NCBI GenBank assembly: GCA_003550305.1
Contig: QKYT01000082.1
Span: 102,491 to 117,688 of the forward strand
Length of the DNA stretch: 15,198 bases
Direction: 5' to 3'
Origin: Glomus cerebriforme
Taxonomy: Eukaryota; Glomeromycota; Glomeromycetes; Glomerales; Glomeraceae
The translations under genes were made by a program, and so were the position numbers. Positions 8,958 to 15,198 of the stretch are shown piece after piece. The notes below the pieces were generated by a model. It was not told the DNA's origin, searched no databases, and saw only the letters and a program-made list of their open reading frames with translations. Position 1 is the stretch's first letter; every line of letters starts with the position of its first letter.

Positions 8958-9014
8958 AGATATACCACAAAGTCACGTAGAAGTAGAAAAATTGTTAGTA
9001 TTACTGGGGTAAAT
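8958..9014 (-). repeat. MULE right terminal inverted repeat
   Basis: Reverse complement matches 4977-5033 at about 46 of 57 positions. The outermost base is adjacent to GCAATACGTG at 9015. Confidence 0.85.
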
Positions 9015-9024
9015 GCAATACGTG
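9015..9024 (+). repeat. Target-site duplication, right of MULE
   Basis: GCAATACGTG, one transition different from the left copy GCAATACATG at 4967-4976. Confidence 0.8.
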
Positions 9025-9700
9025 ATAAATTACTTTTTTATATTAAAATATTTTTAAAGATTACAAAAAAAGATTTTTTGAAAAAATTAATGATATGATT
9101 CAATAAAATATAAAAAGAGTAAAACTTAATAAAAATATTAGTATATTTACTATTTATAAGAATTAAATTTAAAGTTTAAAGCAAAAAAATAAAAAATGAA
9201 AAATCCAAGAAAGTGATAATAAACAAACTAACAATTGAACAAAAGATCAAGAATTAGAATTACTCAACTTCTCATATACTAATTTTAATATCATATAAGT
9301 TTAGTATGATATTATTTAATTAAAAATTTAAATCCCTTAAAAGTACTCTTATAATAATATTTGTATTATTTTCAGTTAATTTCTGAATTTTTTTACCGAA
9401 CCGGTTAAAAATCTGTATTTTTTGGCAGGAAAAATTTTTTTATTCCTTGGTTTAAATTTTTTTAATACTCACCATTGTTTTGGATTTCTGGTAGGAGACC
9501 TGAAAAATTGATTGATAGCTAATCACCTATTGGTGATTGGTTTTCTTATTGTAATACATTTTTTTGTTTATTTCACTGTGGTGATCCCTATTTTTGCTTA
9601 TTAAGATGATATCATAATTTGCTATATTAGAAAAACTAAAAAAAAAAGAAAAAAAGATGCAGAAGACATGGGTACAATATTGGGATGTATTAATGTAGTT
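9025..9700. other. AT-rich spacer between MULE and LINE copy
   Basis: No gene is supported. One perfect 7-bp inverted repeat, AATCACC-TATT-GGTGATT, lies at 9521-9538. Base composition becomes less biased from about 9480, so the LINE-related sequence may begin there, but its 5' edge and a target duplication could not be found. Confidence 0.4.
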
Positions 9701-10617
9701 TCTTAGAGGGTATTTGGTCAGGTTATTTGAACATTATTTTTTGTAATAGGTATATTAAGGATGAAGATTCTTCAATAGGAACAAGTTGGATGGTCAAGAT
9801 ACACAAGTATGGATTCACTCTTTGGTAAGCAGTTGACTCAATTTTCAGAAGAATGTCTGGCAGTGACATGAGAAATTAGCCTGTTGTGAAGGACTACTAT
9901 CATTGTGGGAAAAGAAGCAAGATACTGTATGATGTCCTTCAGACGAAATAGTATTAGCAGTCGACTCAATTCATCTGAAGCATTTGTTAGGGTGATATGG
10001 TATTGGTAACAGTGGGATAGAGGAATAGAGGTAGGATTAGTTTAGTTTCTTTCTTTTTATTTTTAGTGTTAGTTATTTTTAGATAGTTTTTCTTTCTGAA
10101 GGTTAGCACTAGCAGTTGGCCTTTATAATTCCTTTTACAAAAGTGAGCTGCTTTTATAACATTTCTAGCTAGTTTGAAGACCTGAGTTTGTAGGCAGAGT
10201 GTCCTTTGTTCTGGGGGTTGGTACTAGCAGCCAATCTCTATAATCTCATTAATGTTTCATGCTAATTTGAAGATCCATTGTGTTAAGGGAAGATTCAGAT
10301 GAACTGGGCAAAGGGCATTTTGTTTGACAGGGAGATTCAGAAGGACTGGGGGAAGGATTATCTTGAGTGTCTAGCACTGGAATATGGGGGAGATTCGGAG
10401 CATTTTTTATCTAAGGAGGTTTGGCAACATGACCTCACTCTGAGGACCTATATAGCATAAGTGTGACAAGTTGGACAAGTTGGGCATTTCTACTTTTATA
10501 GTGTGAGGCCTTATCTCTGCATAGCTACCTTATTATAGTTTGTCTGGTCTGGTAAAATGGGCTTAATCTCTTTTAATAAAACTTTGCTTAGTCAGCTTGT
10601 CTTCAAAAAAAAAAAAA
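9700..10617 (+). mobile_element. LINE 3' end with poly(A) tail, second copy of the family
   Basis: The right part (about 9990-10617) is homologous to the nested element at 6031-6536 on the other strand. It ends TTGTCTTC followed by 13 A (10605-10617), with AATAAA at 10575-10580. The left part (about 9744-9995) has a plus-strand frame with only a few stops, all TGA or TAG, including GKQLTQFSEECLAV and GKEARYCMMSFRRNS; I do not recognise the protein, and where the element begins is unclear. Within the 3' region two internal duplications are present that the nested copy lacks. The tail ends about 190 bp past the stop codon of the complex I gene, which is transcribed towards it. Confidence 0.75.
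10101..10279 (+). repeat. Internal direct duplication in LINE 3' region
   Basis: GGTTAGCACTAGCAG at 10101 and GGTTGGTACTAGCAG at 10216 begin two related segments about 115 bp apart; both continue with TATAAT and later CTA(G/A)TTTGAAGA. The nested copy on the other strand has one such segment, so the duplication arose within this lineage of the element or this copy. Confidence 0.6.
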
Positions 10618-10721
10618 TAATTTAATAAATTATTTGATTGGTTAAAAATTTATTGATGTAACTAAAATTAATTTATTAGTTGGCAAGTTTTTAACCACAT
10701 TTTGTCTTTCATCATTTTCTT

Positions 10722-10727
10722 TTTATT
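10722..10727 (-). terminator. Candidate polyadenylation signal of the complex I gene
   Basis: AATAAA on the minus strand, about 80 nt past the TGA stop at 10809-10811. It is the first canonical signal downstream of the gene; cleavage would be expected some 10-30 nt further, still short of the LINE poly(A) tail that comes from the opposite strand. Confidence 0.55.
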
Positions 10728-10808
10728 AAGAAATAGCAGCTTATATGATATTTTAAAAGGTCATACAATATAAGTGAAACATTTAAATTTACCAAAATTC
10801 TATCCTTC

Positions 10809-12629
10809 TCAGTACTCAACATGATAAACACCTTTTGTAACTTTACCAACATTTTTACCAATTGGTTGATCAAAAGTAGTATTACTTCTATATCTTCGAA
10901 CAACTTGAATAGCTTTACTTTCTAGTTCAACAGGTTCAATACCCAAATCACTAAAAGTTTTTACTTTATCTCCTCTAGGTTTATCACTTATACAATATCT
11001 TACAATTTCATCGGGTGTCAGATAAGGCCAAGGTAAATAAGTTAATAATTTTGTAATAGCTAATGCAATCGGTTTAGGTACATTAAAACGTGTACGTTTT
11101 TTCTTCATAATATCATCAATAATATTATAAAGTTCTTCGAAACTAAATTCATTCGGCCCGTATAATTCATATGTTGAAGAGGTTGATGTTTCATCTTTCA
11201 TCATCATTTCTAATGCCGTTGCTACATCGATTACCTATAATAAAAGTCACATTAAAGTAAATATGTTAATTTGAATTACGTATACTTTTTATACATACAT
11301 GAACTGGACTAAGCAATGTTTCTCCATGGTTAATCATCAATTCGTATGGAAATCCTATAAATGTTATTATATTTGAAAAAAAAATAATAAGTTTATAATA
11401 CTTTACCAACAAATATCTAATAATTAATTATAACAAACCTGATAATCTATTCAACAATCTATCCTCAGGACCATACATATATCCAGGACGAACTATAGTT
11501 ACATCAGGAAATTGTTCTTTAACAGCTTTTTCTCCTAATGACTATTAACAATAAATAATATTAATTAAAATAGCTCACAAATGGCAGGAAAAATTGTAAA
11601 TATTTTACCTTCGTTCGTAAAAAACTTGATTGCGATTTATCATCGGCATTTAAAGCTGATACATGAACTAATCTTGATACATCAAGTCTTTTACAAAGTT
11701 TTGCAATTCTTTCTGCTCCTTCTATATGAACCTTTTCATAAGTAAAATTCCTATTTTTCATAAAGTAATCTTAATAATTTTCCAAATATAAAAAAATCTA
11801 ATTAATTAAAAAGTAATCACTTAGTTTCATAATCTCTTCCTATTAAATTATAAACAATATCAGAATGTTTAACAGCTTCAATAATATTCTGTTCATTACG
11901 AAGATCAAATTCCTAATTTTTTTCAAAAAAAAAAATTATATATTTATATATAAAGTAAATTGAATTAAATTTTTATTAATTATTTACCAGAAAAACAACT
12001 TGACCTAAATCTCCGGAAACTTTTAAATGCCTTTTTGCATCTTCATCACGATATGGTACAACTACTTGAGTTCCACGTTTGGCTTATTGTACAAAAACAT
12101 TTGATTAAAAATAAATGTAATAACTATTCAATTCAATTATATAATTTAAAGAAAAATTACCAAGTTTGCTGACAAGATAACGACCTAAAAATCCTGTACT
12201 TCCAAAAACAGTCGCTATATGTCCACTAACCGAAGATCTATATATATGTATATACACCTATAAGTAATTCATCAAAATTAATAGTGTGAGAAACCGTTCT
12301 TAGTTACATACCGACCTCCTGGTCCATATTTAATAATAGGTTTTCCTGATGATTTCCTTACGACAAGATCATGAGCAAATCGCTAAATATAAATATGGAA
12401 TTATTATTACCAAAAAAAAAAAACAATTATTATTAGTTTTTGTAAAAACAAATTACCTTCGTACTTATACCAAAATTATGTGTAACTCCTATTTAAAGGA
12501 AAATTAAATTGGTAAAGAAATTAAATAATATTGGTTTCTTTTTTTGGAAATTGTATAGACGGATATGCAAAAAATTTTTAACTTACGAGTTTTCAGTAAT
12601 AAAGCTGCTGATAAAGAATACATCACCAT
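10809..12629 (-). CDS. NDUFA9: NADH:ubiquinone oxidoreductase 39/40-kDa subunit (NDUFA9), 10 exons
   Basis: This is an accessory subunit of mitochondrial complex I (fungal NUO-40/NUEM), an atypical short-chain dehydrogenase that binds NADPH at the matrix arm near the ubiquinone site. Exons, in transcript order: 12629-12587, 12488-12457, 12382-12312, 12237-12161, 12082-11988, 11912-11821, 11750-11609, 11541-11439, 11354-11299, 11234-10809. Introns are 64-98 nt, GT...AG. Joined, they give 378 codons with no internal stop, close to the human 377. Residues 1-25 are basic and hydrophobic without acidic residues, as in a matrix-targeting peptide. KYGPGGRSSVSGH precedes the Rossmann motif GSTGFLG (61-67). 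Family signatures follow: [13 protein letters not shown] (127-139), [10 protein letters not shown] (164-173), [10 protein letters not shown] (202-211) and [11 protein letters not shown]. The first Met is chosen because an in-frame stop lies upstream; Met3 is an alternative. The assignment is very secure. Confidence 0.95.
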
Positions 12630-12880
12630 AAATAATACCAATAAAAAGAAAAAAGGGAGATAAACCTAAAATGAGAATTCGGATAAATAAATATCTAGAA
12701 AAAAAAATCCGATTTATCTAATTATAATAAGACAGAGGAAGTAAGCATAAATAGATCAATCAATATTATCGTAATGGTACCCTTTAAAATTCTCGCACGT
12801 CCGAAATGTGTGCCATTTTAAGTAGTGATCACCACCATGATTTGATGGTCGCCAGTGACAAATAAATCATGTGACTGATA

Positions 12881-12895
12881 TGGCAAATATGATTT
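12881..12895 (+). repeat. 15-bp direct repeat, copy 1
   Basis: TGGCAAATATGATTT, repeated exactly at 13126-13140. The two copies bracket 230 bp that contain the inverted repeat, the E-boxes and the E2F-like palindrome. Confidence 0.75.
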
Positions 12896-12896
12896 T

Positions 12897-12915
12897 CCCG
12901 ACAAAAAAGCTCGGG
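12897..12915. repeat. Hairpin and 17-bp inverted repeat, left arm
   Basis: CCCGA and TCGGG form a short stem around CAAAAAAGC. Bases 12898-12914 are also the inverted copy (16 of 17) of 13094-13110. Confidence 0.65.
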
Positions 12916-12993
12916 CATGTGACCGGTGATGTTTAACGTCACATTCCACGTGATTTCACATGCTTCCATTTTTTATATTTATGGCAGGGACAA

Positions 12994-13011
12994 TTTTTTC
13001 GCGCGAAAAAA
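12994..13011. promoter_or_regulatory. E2F-like palindrome
   Basis: Six T, then CGCGCG, then six A: a perfect 18-bp palindrome. It contains TTTCGCGCGAAA, the classical two-sided E2F/DP binding site (TTTSGCGC on each strand). It lies 365 bp before the start codon of the complex I gene. CGCGCG is rare in this A+T-rich window, which argues against chance. Binding is inference. Confidence 0.5.
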
Positions 13012-13093
13012 ATTATTTGTCACACCCTATTCATCACAAGGCGCCACATGCTTTCACGTGCTCGTGCATATTTAATTAGTAAATATTATGTGG

Positions 13094-13110
13094 CCGAGCT
13101 TTTTTGTTGG
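13094..13110. repeat. 17-bp inverted repeat, right arm
   Basis: CCGAGCTTTTTTGTTGG is the reverse complement of 12898-12914 with one mismatch, 16 bp before the second copy of the 15-bp direct repeat. Confidence 0.65.
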
Positions 13111-13125
13111 TAACGCTGGGGGAGT

Positions 13126-13140
13126 TGGCAAATATGATTT
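13126..13140 (+). repeat. 15-bp direct repeat, copy 2
   Basis: Exact second copy of TGGCAAATATGATTT found at 12881-12895. Confidence 0.75.
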
Positions 13141-13369
13141 CACATCTTGAAAAAATTCTAAGTTCCCAAAATACATAGTAAAAATGAAACAAGAGTAAAA
13201 AATAGTATTGATCATTTCCATATAAGCTAACCTGTCACATATTTCAGATATGCAAAATTGTCATCTATGTACTATAATGTGGCTAAAAAATCGCAGTTAT
13301 GTGGCACAGCAGCCACAAATTTTGTGTAACTTTATCTTAGAAAAATAAAGAAAATTTTATAAACAAATA

Positions 13370-13597
13370 AATGGTCAACTTGGCTTCTACCTCTTATAGT
13401 AAAGTAATTAGTTGGACATGTTTCTATATTAAGTTTATAATGTAAGAATCTAGATTAGTTTTACTTTTTAGGTTTTTTTTATGTAAACTAGATAGGAGTA
13501 AAATCTATTAATTTTATTTAAGTTAGATTATTTTATTTTATTTTATTTGTATCATTTTGTTCATTAAATAAAGTTTATTATGATTTTCAAAAAAAAA
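13370..13597 (+). mobile_element. Possible retroposed 3' end with poly(A)
   Basis: AATAAA at 13567-13572 is followed 16 bases later by nine A (13589-13597), as at the end of a polyadenylated transcript copied into the genome. The upstream boundary is a guess; no protein-coding sequence or flanking duplication could be found. It does not share the GTCTTC-poly(A) end of the LINE family in this window. An ordinary AT-rich stretch is the alternative. Confidence 0.3.
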
Positions 13598-13719
13598 TAA
13601 TCTGCATAAAAAATTTGCAAATTGGTAATACAAACATATTATTGAATTAATTAAATATCCATTGATCCATCTAATTAATCTGATGATACAAATAGATTAA
13701 TCTAAATCTTATTTTTTGA

Positions 13720-14007
13720 ATAGTATTCAGATTGACCAGATTTCAGAATATATCTTTACTTGATAATTTTGCAAGTGATAAGTATCAAAATTTTCTGAGA
13801 TTTTCTCTTATTAAAGATAAATCAGTTTACATAATAGAATATTTTTTCAGATTATTAATAAAACTGTATCAAGAAACTACTCTTTTAAACTACATTTTAG
13901 ATGTGCTAGTAAAATTTTATAATAGTTTGTATGATAAATCTTTTATTCACATTTATTTTATAATAGATCTAAATAATAATACTATGATAAACTTTAAAAT
14001 CATATAA
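13720..14007 (+). other. Unassigned 95-codon open stretch
   Basis: The plus frame is open from just after a TGA at 13717 to a TAA at 14005-14007, which is long for DNA this rich in A+T. It has no ATG near the start; the first possible initiator is TTG at 13732, unlikely in a fungus. The peptide is rich in Phe, Ile, Leu, Tyr and Asn, with pieces such as LLNYILDVLVKFYNSLYDKS and HIYFIIDLNNN that look protein-like. I recognise no family. It could be an internal exon of a decayed transposon or a chance open frame. Confidence 0.3.
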
Positions 14008-14355
14008 TATAATAAACTAAGAATTAGGATAAATATTGTAACAAAAAACATCTAGCTATCAAAAAACTCATCTATAAAATGTTTGCCATATTAATTCAAG
14101 CTATCCTAAAGTTTATAAAATGATTAAAGATAAAAAAAATATATAGAAGAAATTAATAGCAAAGATTTAGTTGAAATAATTAATAAAATTAAACAACTAT
14201 TTCAGACTTATAAAATTTAAGGCTCAGGCCTTTTTATTATAATATATGTAATTTTTAAAGTGTATTTAATATTTATTGATAATTTCTGATTAATATTATA
14301 ATTAAGATCTACTGTTTACTTAAAATAAAAAGTATCTTTTTATAATTTTTACTAT
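14008..14355. other. AT-rich spacer, no gene seen
   Basis: No supported coding sequence. A small inverted repeat AAGGC-TCAG-GCCTT near 14219-14232 is followed by T residues; in a eukaryotic genome this is not evidence of a terminator. Confidence 0.4.
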
Positions 14356-14487
14356 ACTAATAATTCTCCTATTTTTGGAATTCTTAAATTTTTAATCTTT
14401 CTAAAATCCTCCAATTTTAAATTTTCAATTCTTCTAAAATTCTTTAATTTTAAATTTTCAATCCTTCTAAAATCCTTCAATTCTAAA
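14356..14487 (-). repeat. 33-bp minisatellite, three full copies plus a partial one
   Basis: Full copies lie at 14389-14421, 14422-14454 and 14455-14487, with a degenerate partial copy before them. The unit resembles TTTTCAATTCTTCTAAAATT followed by CTTTAATTTTAAA. Because 33 is a multiple of three, the minus strand encodes 11-residue repeats, NLELKDFRRIE, NLKLKNFRRIE and NLKLEDFRKIK, ending NLRIPKIGELLV and a TAG. The frame is closed upstream by a TGA just before the first copy, so no complete ORF exists. Confidence 0.85.
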
Positions 14488-14838
14488 TTTCAGAGATTAT
14501 CTTTAACTAATTATCTCCATTTAATAATCTAATTATATTTATTTTTATTACTTAAACTATTTTTATCTTTCTATTTATAGCTTATACTACATCATTTTTT
14601 ATATAATAATCACATATAAAGTTTCACACAAGCTGAGTTGCTCAAGTCAAATCAAGTCACATTTAAATTGGCTTGGTGATTTGCAAGTCAGCTTGAATAA
14701 ATTCAAGCTAGCAATGAGATTAGCTTGAAAAGCTTAAGCTAATAATAAGTTTAGCTTAAAAGCTAGTTTAATTTATTAAAATAAAAATTAATAAAATCAA
14801 TCATTTATAATGATTGATCCATCAAGATCAGACTTTTA
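14488..14838 (-). other. 3' end region of the hAT element
   Basis: There is no gene here. The right part is the 3' untranslated and subterminal sequence of the hAT element on the minus strand, including an AGCTT-rich block at 14630-14765. I could not identify the exact terminal inverted repeat or the 8-bp target duplication expected for hAT, so the element's end is somewhere left of 14630. Confidence 0.5.
14630..14765. repeat. AGCTT/AAGCT subterminal repeat cluster
   Basis: About eight copies of an AGCTTRA-type box occur in both orientations: AAGCT at 14630, GCTTGG near 14671, AGCTTGA at 14690, TCAAGCT at 14703, AGCTTGA at 14722, AGCTTAAGCT at 14731, AGCTTA at 14753 and AGCT at 14761. Arrays of short repeats in both orientations near the ends are where hAT transposases bind, and this block lies downstream of a hAT transposase fragment. 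Confidence 0.6.
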
Positions 14839-15198
14839 TCATCCTTTGAGATACATAATTTTCTGTATAGTTTCATCTTTAAGACTACATCATTTCTGTT
14901 CAACCAAATCTGTTTCATTTGAAAATATCCTCTTTACAGATGTATTGGAAGCTATAAAAAATAATAATAGTATNTAAACAAATAATTTAATAGAAAATTT
15001 ATCAATTTTATAAATTAACCTGGAATAATTAGATAGTCACACACCATTTTTGACAAGTTCAGATATTTCTCTTCATGTAATTATAAAAAAATAAGAAAAA
15101 AATAAATTCAATAAAATCAATTGTATAATAATTCATAATTAAATATAATATTAATATACCTTCCACCATAAAAGAACATCTATTTTTCCTATTATTTT
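14839..15198 (-). pseudogene. hAT transposase C-terminal dimerisation region, partial and decayed
   Basis: Three minus-strand exons join in frame: 15198-15160 (partial, off the window edge), 15068-15020 and 14951-14839, with introns of 91 and 68 nt. They read KIDVLLWWK, then KYLNLSKMVCDYLIIP, then ASNTSVKRIFSNETDLVEQK, a stop, and CSLKDETIQKIMYLKG before the final TGA. This is the hAT C-terminal dimerisation domain: WWK, YPxLSxxAxxYLxIP, a short conserved turn then the ERxFS-like block (KRIFS here) and the LxxETI..L.LK end. The one internal stop (TGA) stands where family members have Arg, a CGA-to-TGA change. An ambiguous base at 14974 falls in the second intron. The transposase core lies outside the window. 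Confidence 0.85.

Larger units (their letters stand above)
4977..9014 (+). mobile_element. MULE-type DNA transposon with nested LINE insertion
   Basis: The element is bounded by inverted repeats at 4977-5033 and 8958-9014 and by a 10-bp target duplication outside both. Total length is 4038 bp, of which about 520 bp is a later LINE insertion with its extra target copy. Inside is one plus-strand transposase gene with introns. The combination of target duplication size, moderately long inverted repeats and a transposase with a DDE-like core, a C-x2-H-like WH motif and a SWIM zinc finger supports the Mutator-like superfamily. I recognise very similar SWIM-domain proteins from Rhizophagus from memory; no search was run. 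Stops in the gene show that this copy is inactive. Confidence 0.87.
12868..13060. promoter_or_regulatory. Cluster of six E-box hexamers
   Basis: CATGTG at 12868 and 12916, CACGTG at 12947 and 13055, CACATG at 12957 and 13045. CACGTG is the classical target of bHLH factors; the others are one-base variants that also read as CATGTG/CACATG on opposite strands. Six in 193 bp is dense for such an A+T-rich genome. Regulation of the complex I gene by a bHLH factor is inference. Confidence 0.5.
12630..13369 (-). promoter_or_regulatory. Upstream region of the complex I gene
   Basis: No coding sequence is supported. The part between 12780 and 13150 stands out for its G+C and for clustered palindromic sites: six E-box hexamers, an E2F-like palindrome and a hairpin, listed separately. 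I see no convincing TATA box or transcription start. As this is the only region before the start codon at 12629, it is the natural place for the promoter, and it could also serve a leftward-facing gene outside view. Confidence 0.5.

Noticed and set aside
9521..9538. AATCACC/GGTGATT inverted repeat as a transposon end
   Set aside because: Only seven base pairs and no partner or target duplication was found.
10712..10903. Minus-strand open frame of 63 codons overlapping the last exon of the complex I gene
   Set aside because: It overlaps the NDUFA9 coding end in another frame and runs into the 3' untranslated region; the overlapped frame is strongly supported by homology.
11561..11761. Stand-alone 66-codon gene starting [11 protein letters not shown]
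   Set aside because: This is exon 7 of NDUFA9 read through both flanking introns; the first few and last residues are intron translation.
14219..14240. AAGGC...GCCTT hairpin followed by T residues as an intrinsic terminator
   Set aside because: Bacterial-type terminators are not expected in this nuclear fungal DNA, and the stem is only five base pairs.
1..15198. CRISPR array, tRNA, rRNA or bacterial operon
   Set aside because: No regularly spaced repeats with unique spacers, no cloverleaf or rRNA-like sequence, and gene structure is spliced and eukaryotic.

Overview
This window looks like nuclear DNA of an arbuscular mycorrhizal fungus, most likely Rhizophagus or a close glomeromycotinan. 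The evidence is the very high A+T content, short introns (64-98 nt) with GT...AG ends, and transposon families whose protein fragments I recognise from that lineage. The assignment is inference; no rRNA or barcode sequence is present.

The only gene that reads as intact is a ten-exon gene on the minus strand (10809-12629). It encodes the 39/40-kDa complex I subunit NDUFA9 (fungal NUO-40/NUEM). All ten exons join in frame to 378 residues with no stop. Its 5' side carries a cluster of E-boxes and a perfect E2F-like palindrome.

Almost everything else is transposon. From left to right: a minus-strand coiled-coil pseudogene (607-1080); a minus-strand Ty3/gypsy pol remnant with RNase H, zinc-binding and integrase regions (1709-3490); a 556-bp foldback element with two 264-bp arms and probable TA target duplications (3650-4205); a MULE-type DNA transposon with both inverted repeats, a target duplication and a decayed SWIM-finger transposase gene (4977-9014); a 5'-truncated LINE tail nested inside it with a 16-bp target duplication (6031-6536); a second copy of the same LINE tail on the plus strand (about 9990-10617); a possible retroposed 3' end (13370-13597); an unexplained open stretch (13720-14007); a 33-bp minisatellite (14356-14487); and the last exons of a hAT transposase with AGCTT-rich subterminal repeats (14630-15198).

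The parts tell a story of layered insertion. The MULE went in first and the LINE fragment then landed in its coding region. The interrupting stops in the transposon genes fall almost entirely at Gln, Arg or Trp positions, the pattern expected from C-to-T / G-to-A change, and the gypsy integrase has an Asn where the second catalytic Asp belongs. The complex I gene next door has none of this. I found no tRNA, rRNA, CRISPR array or wholly new gene system. The most notable items are the near-perfect foldback element, the cleanly bounded MULE with its nested LINE, and the transition-biased decay.
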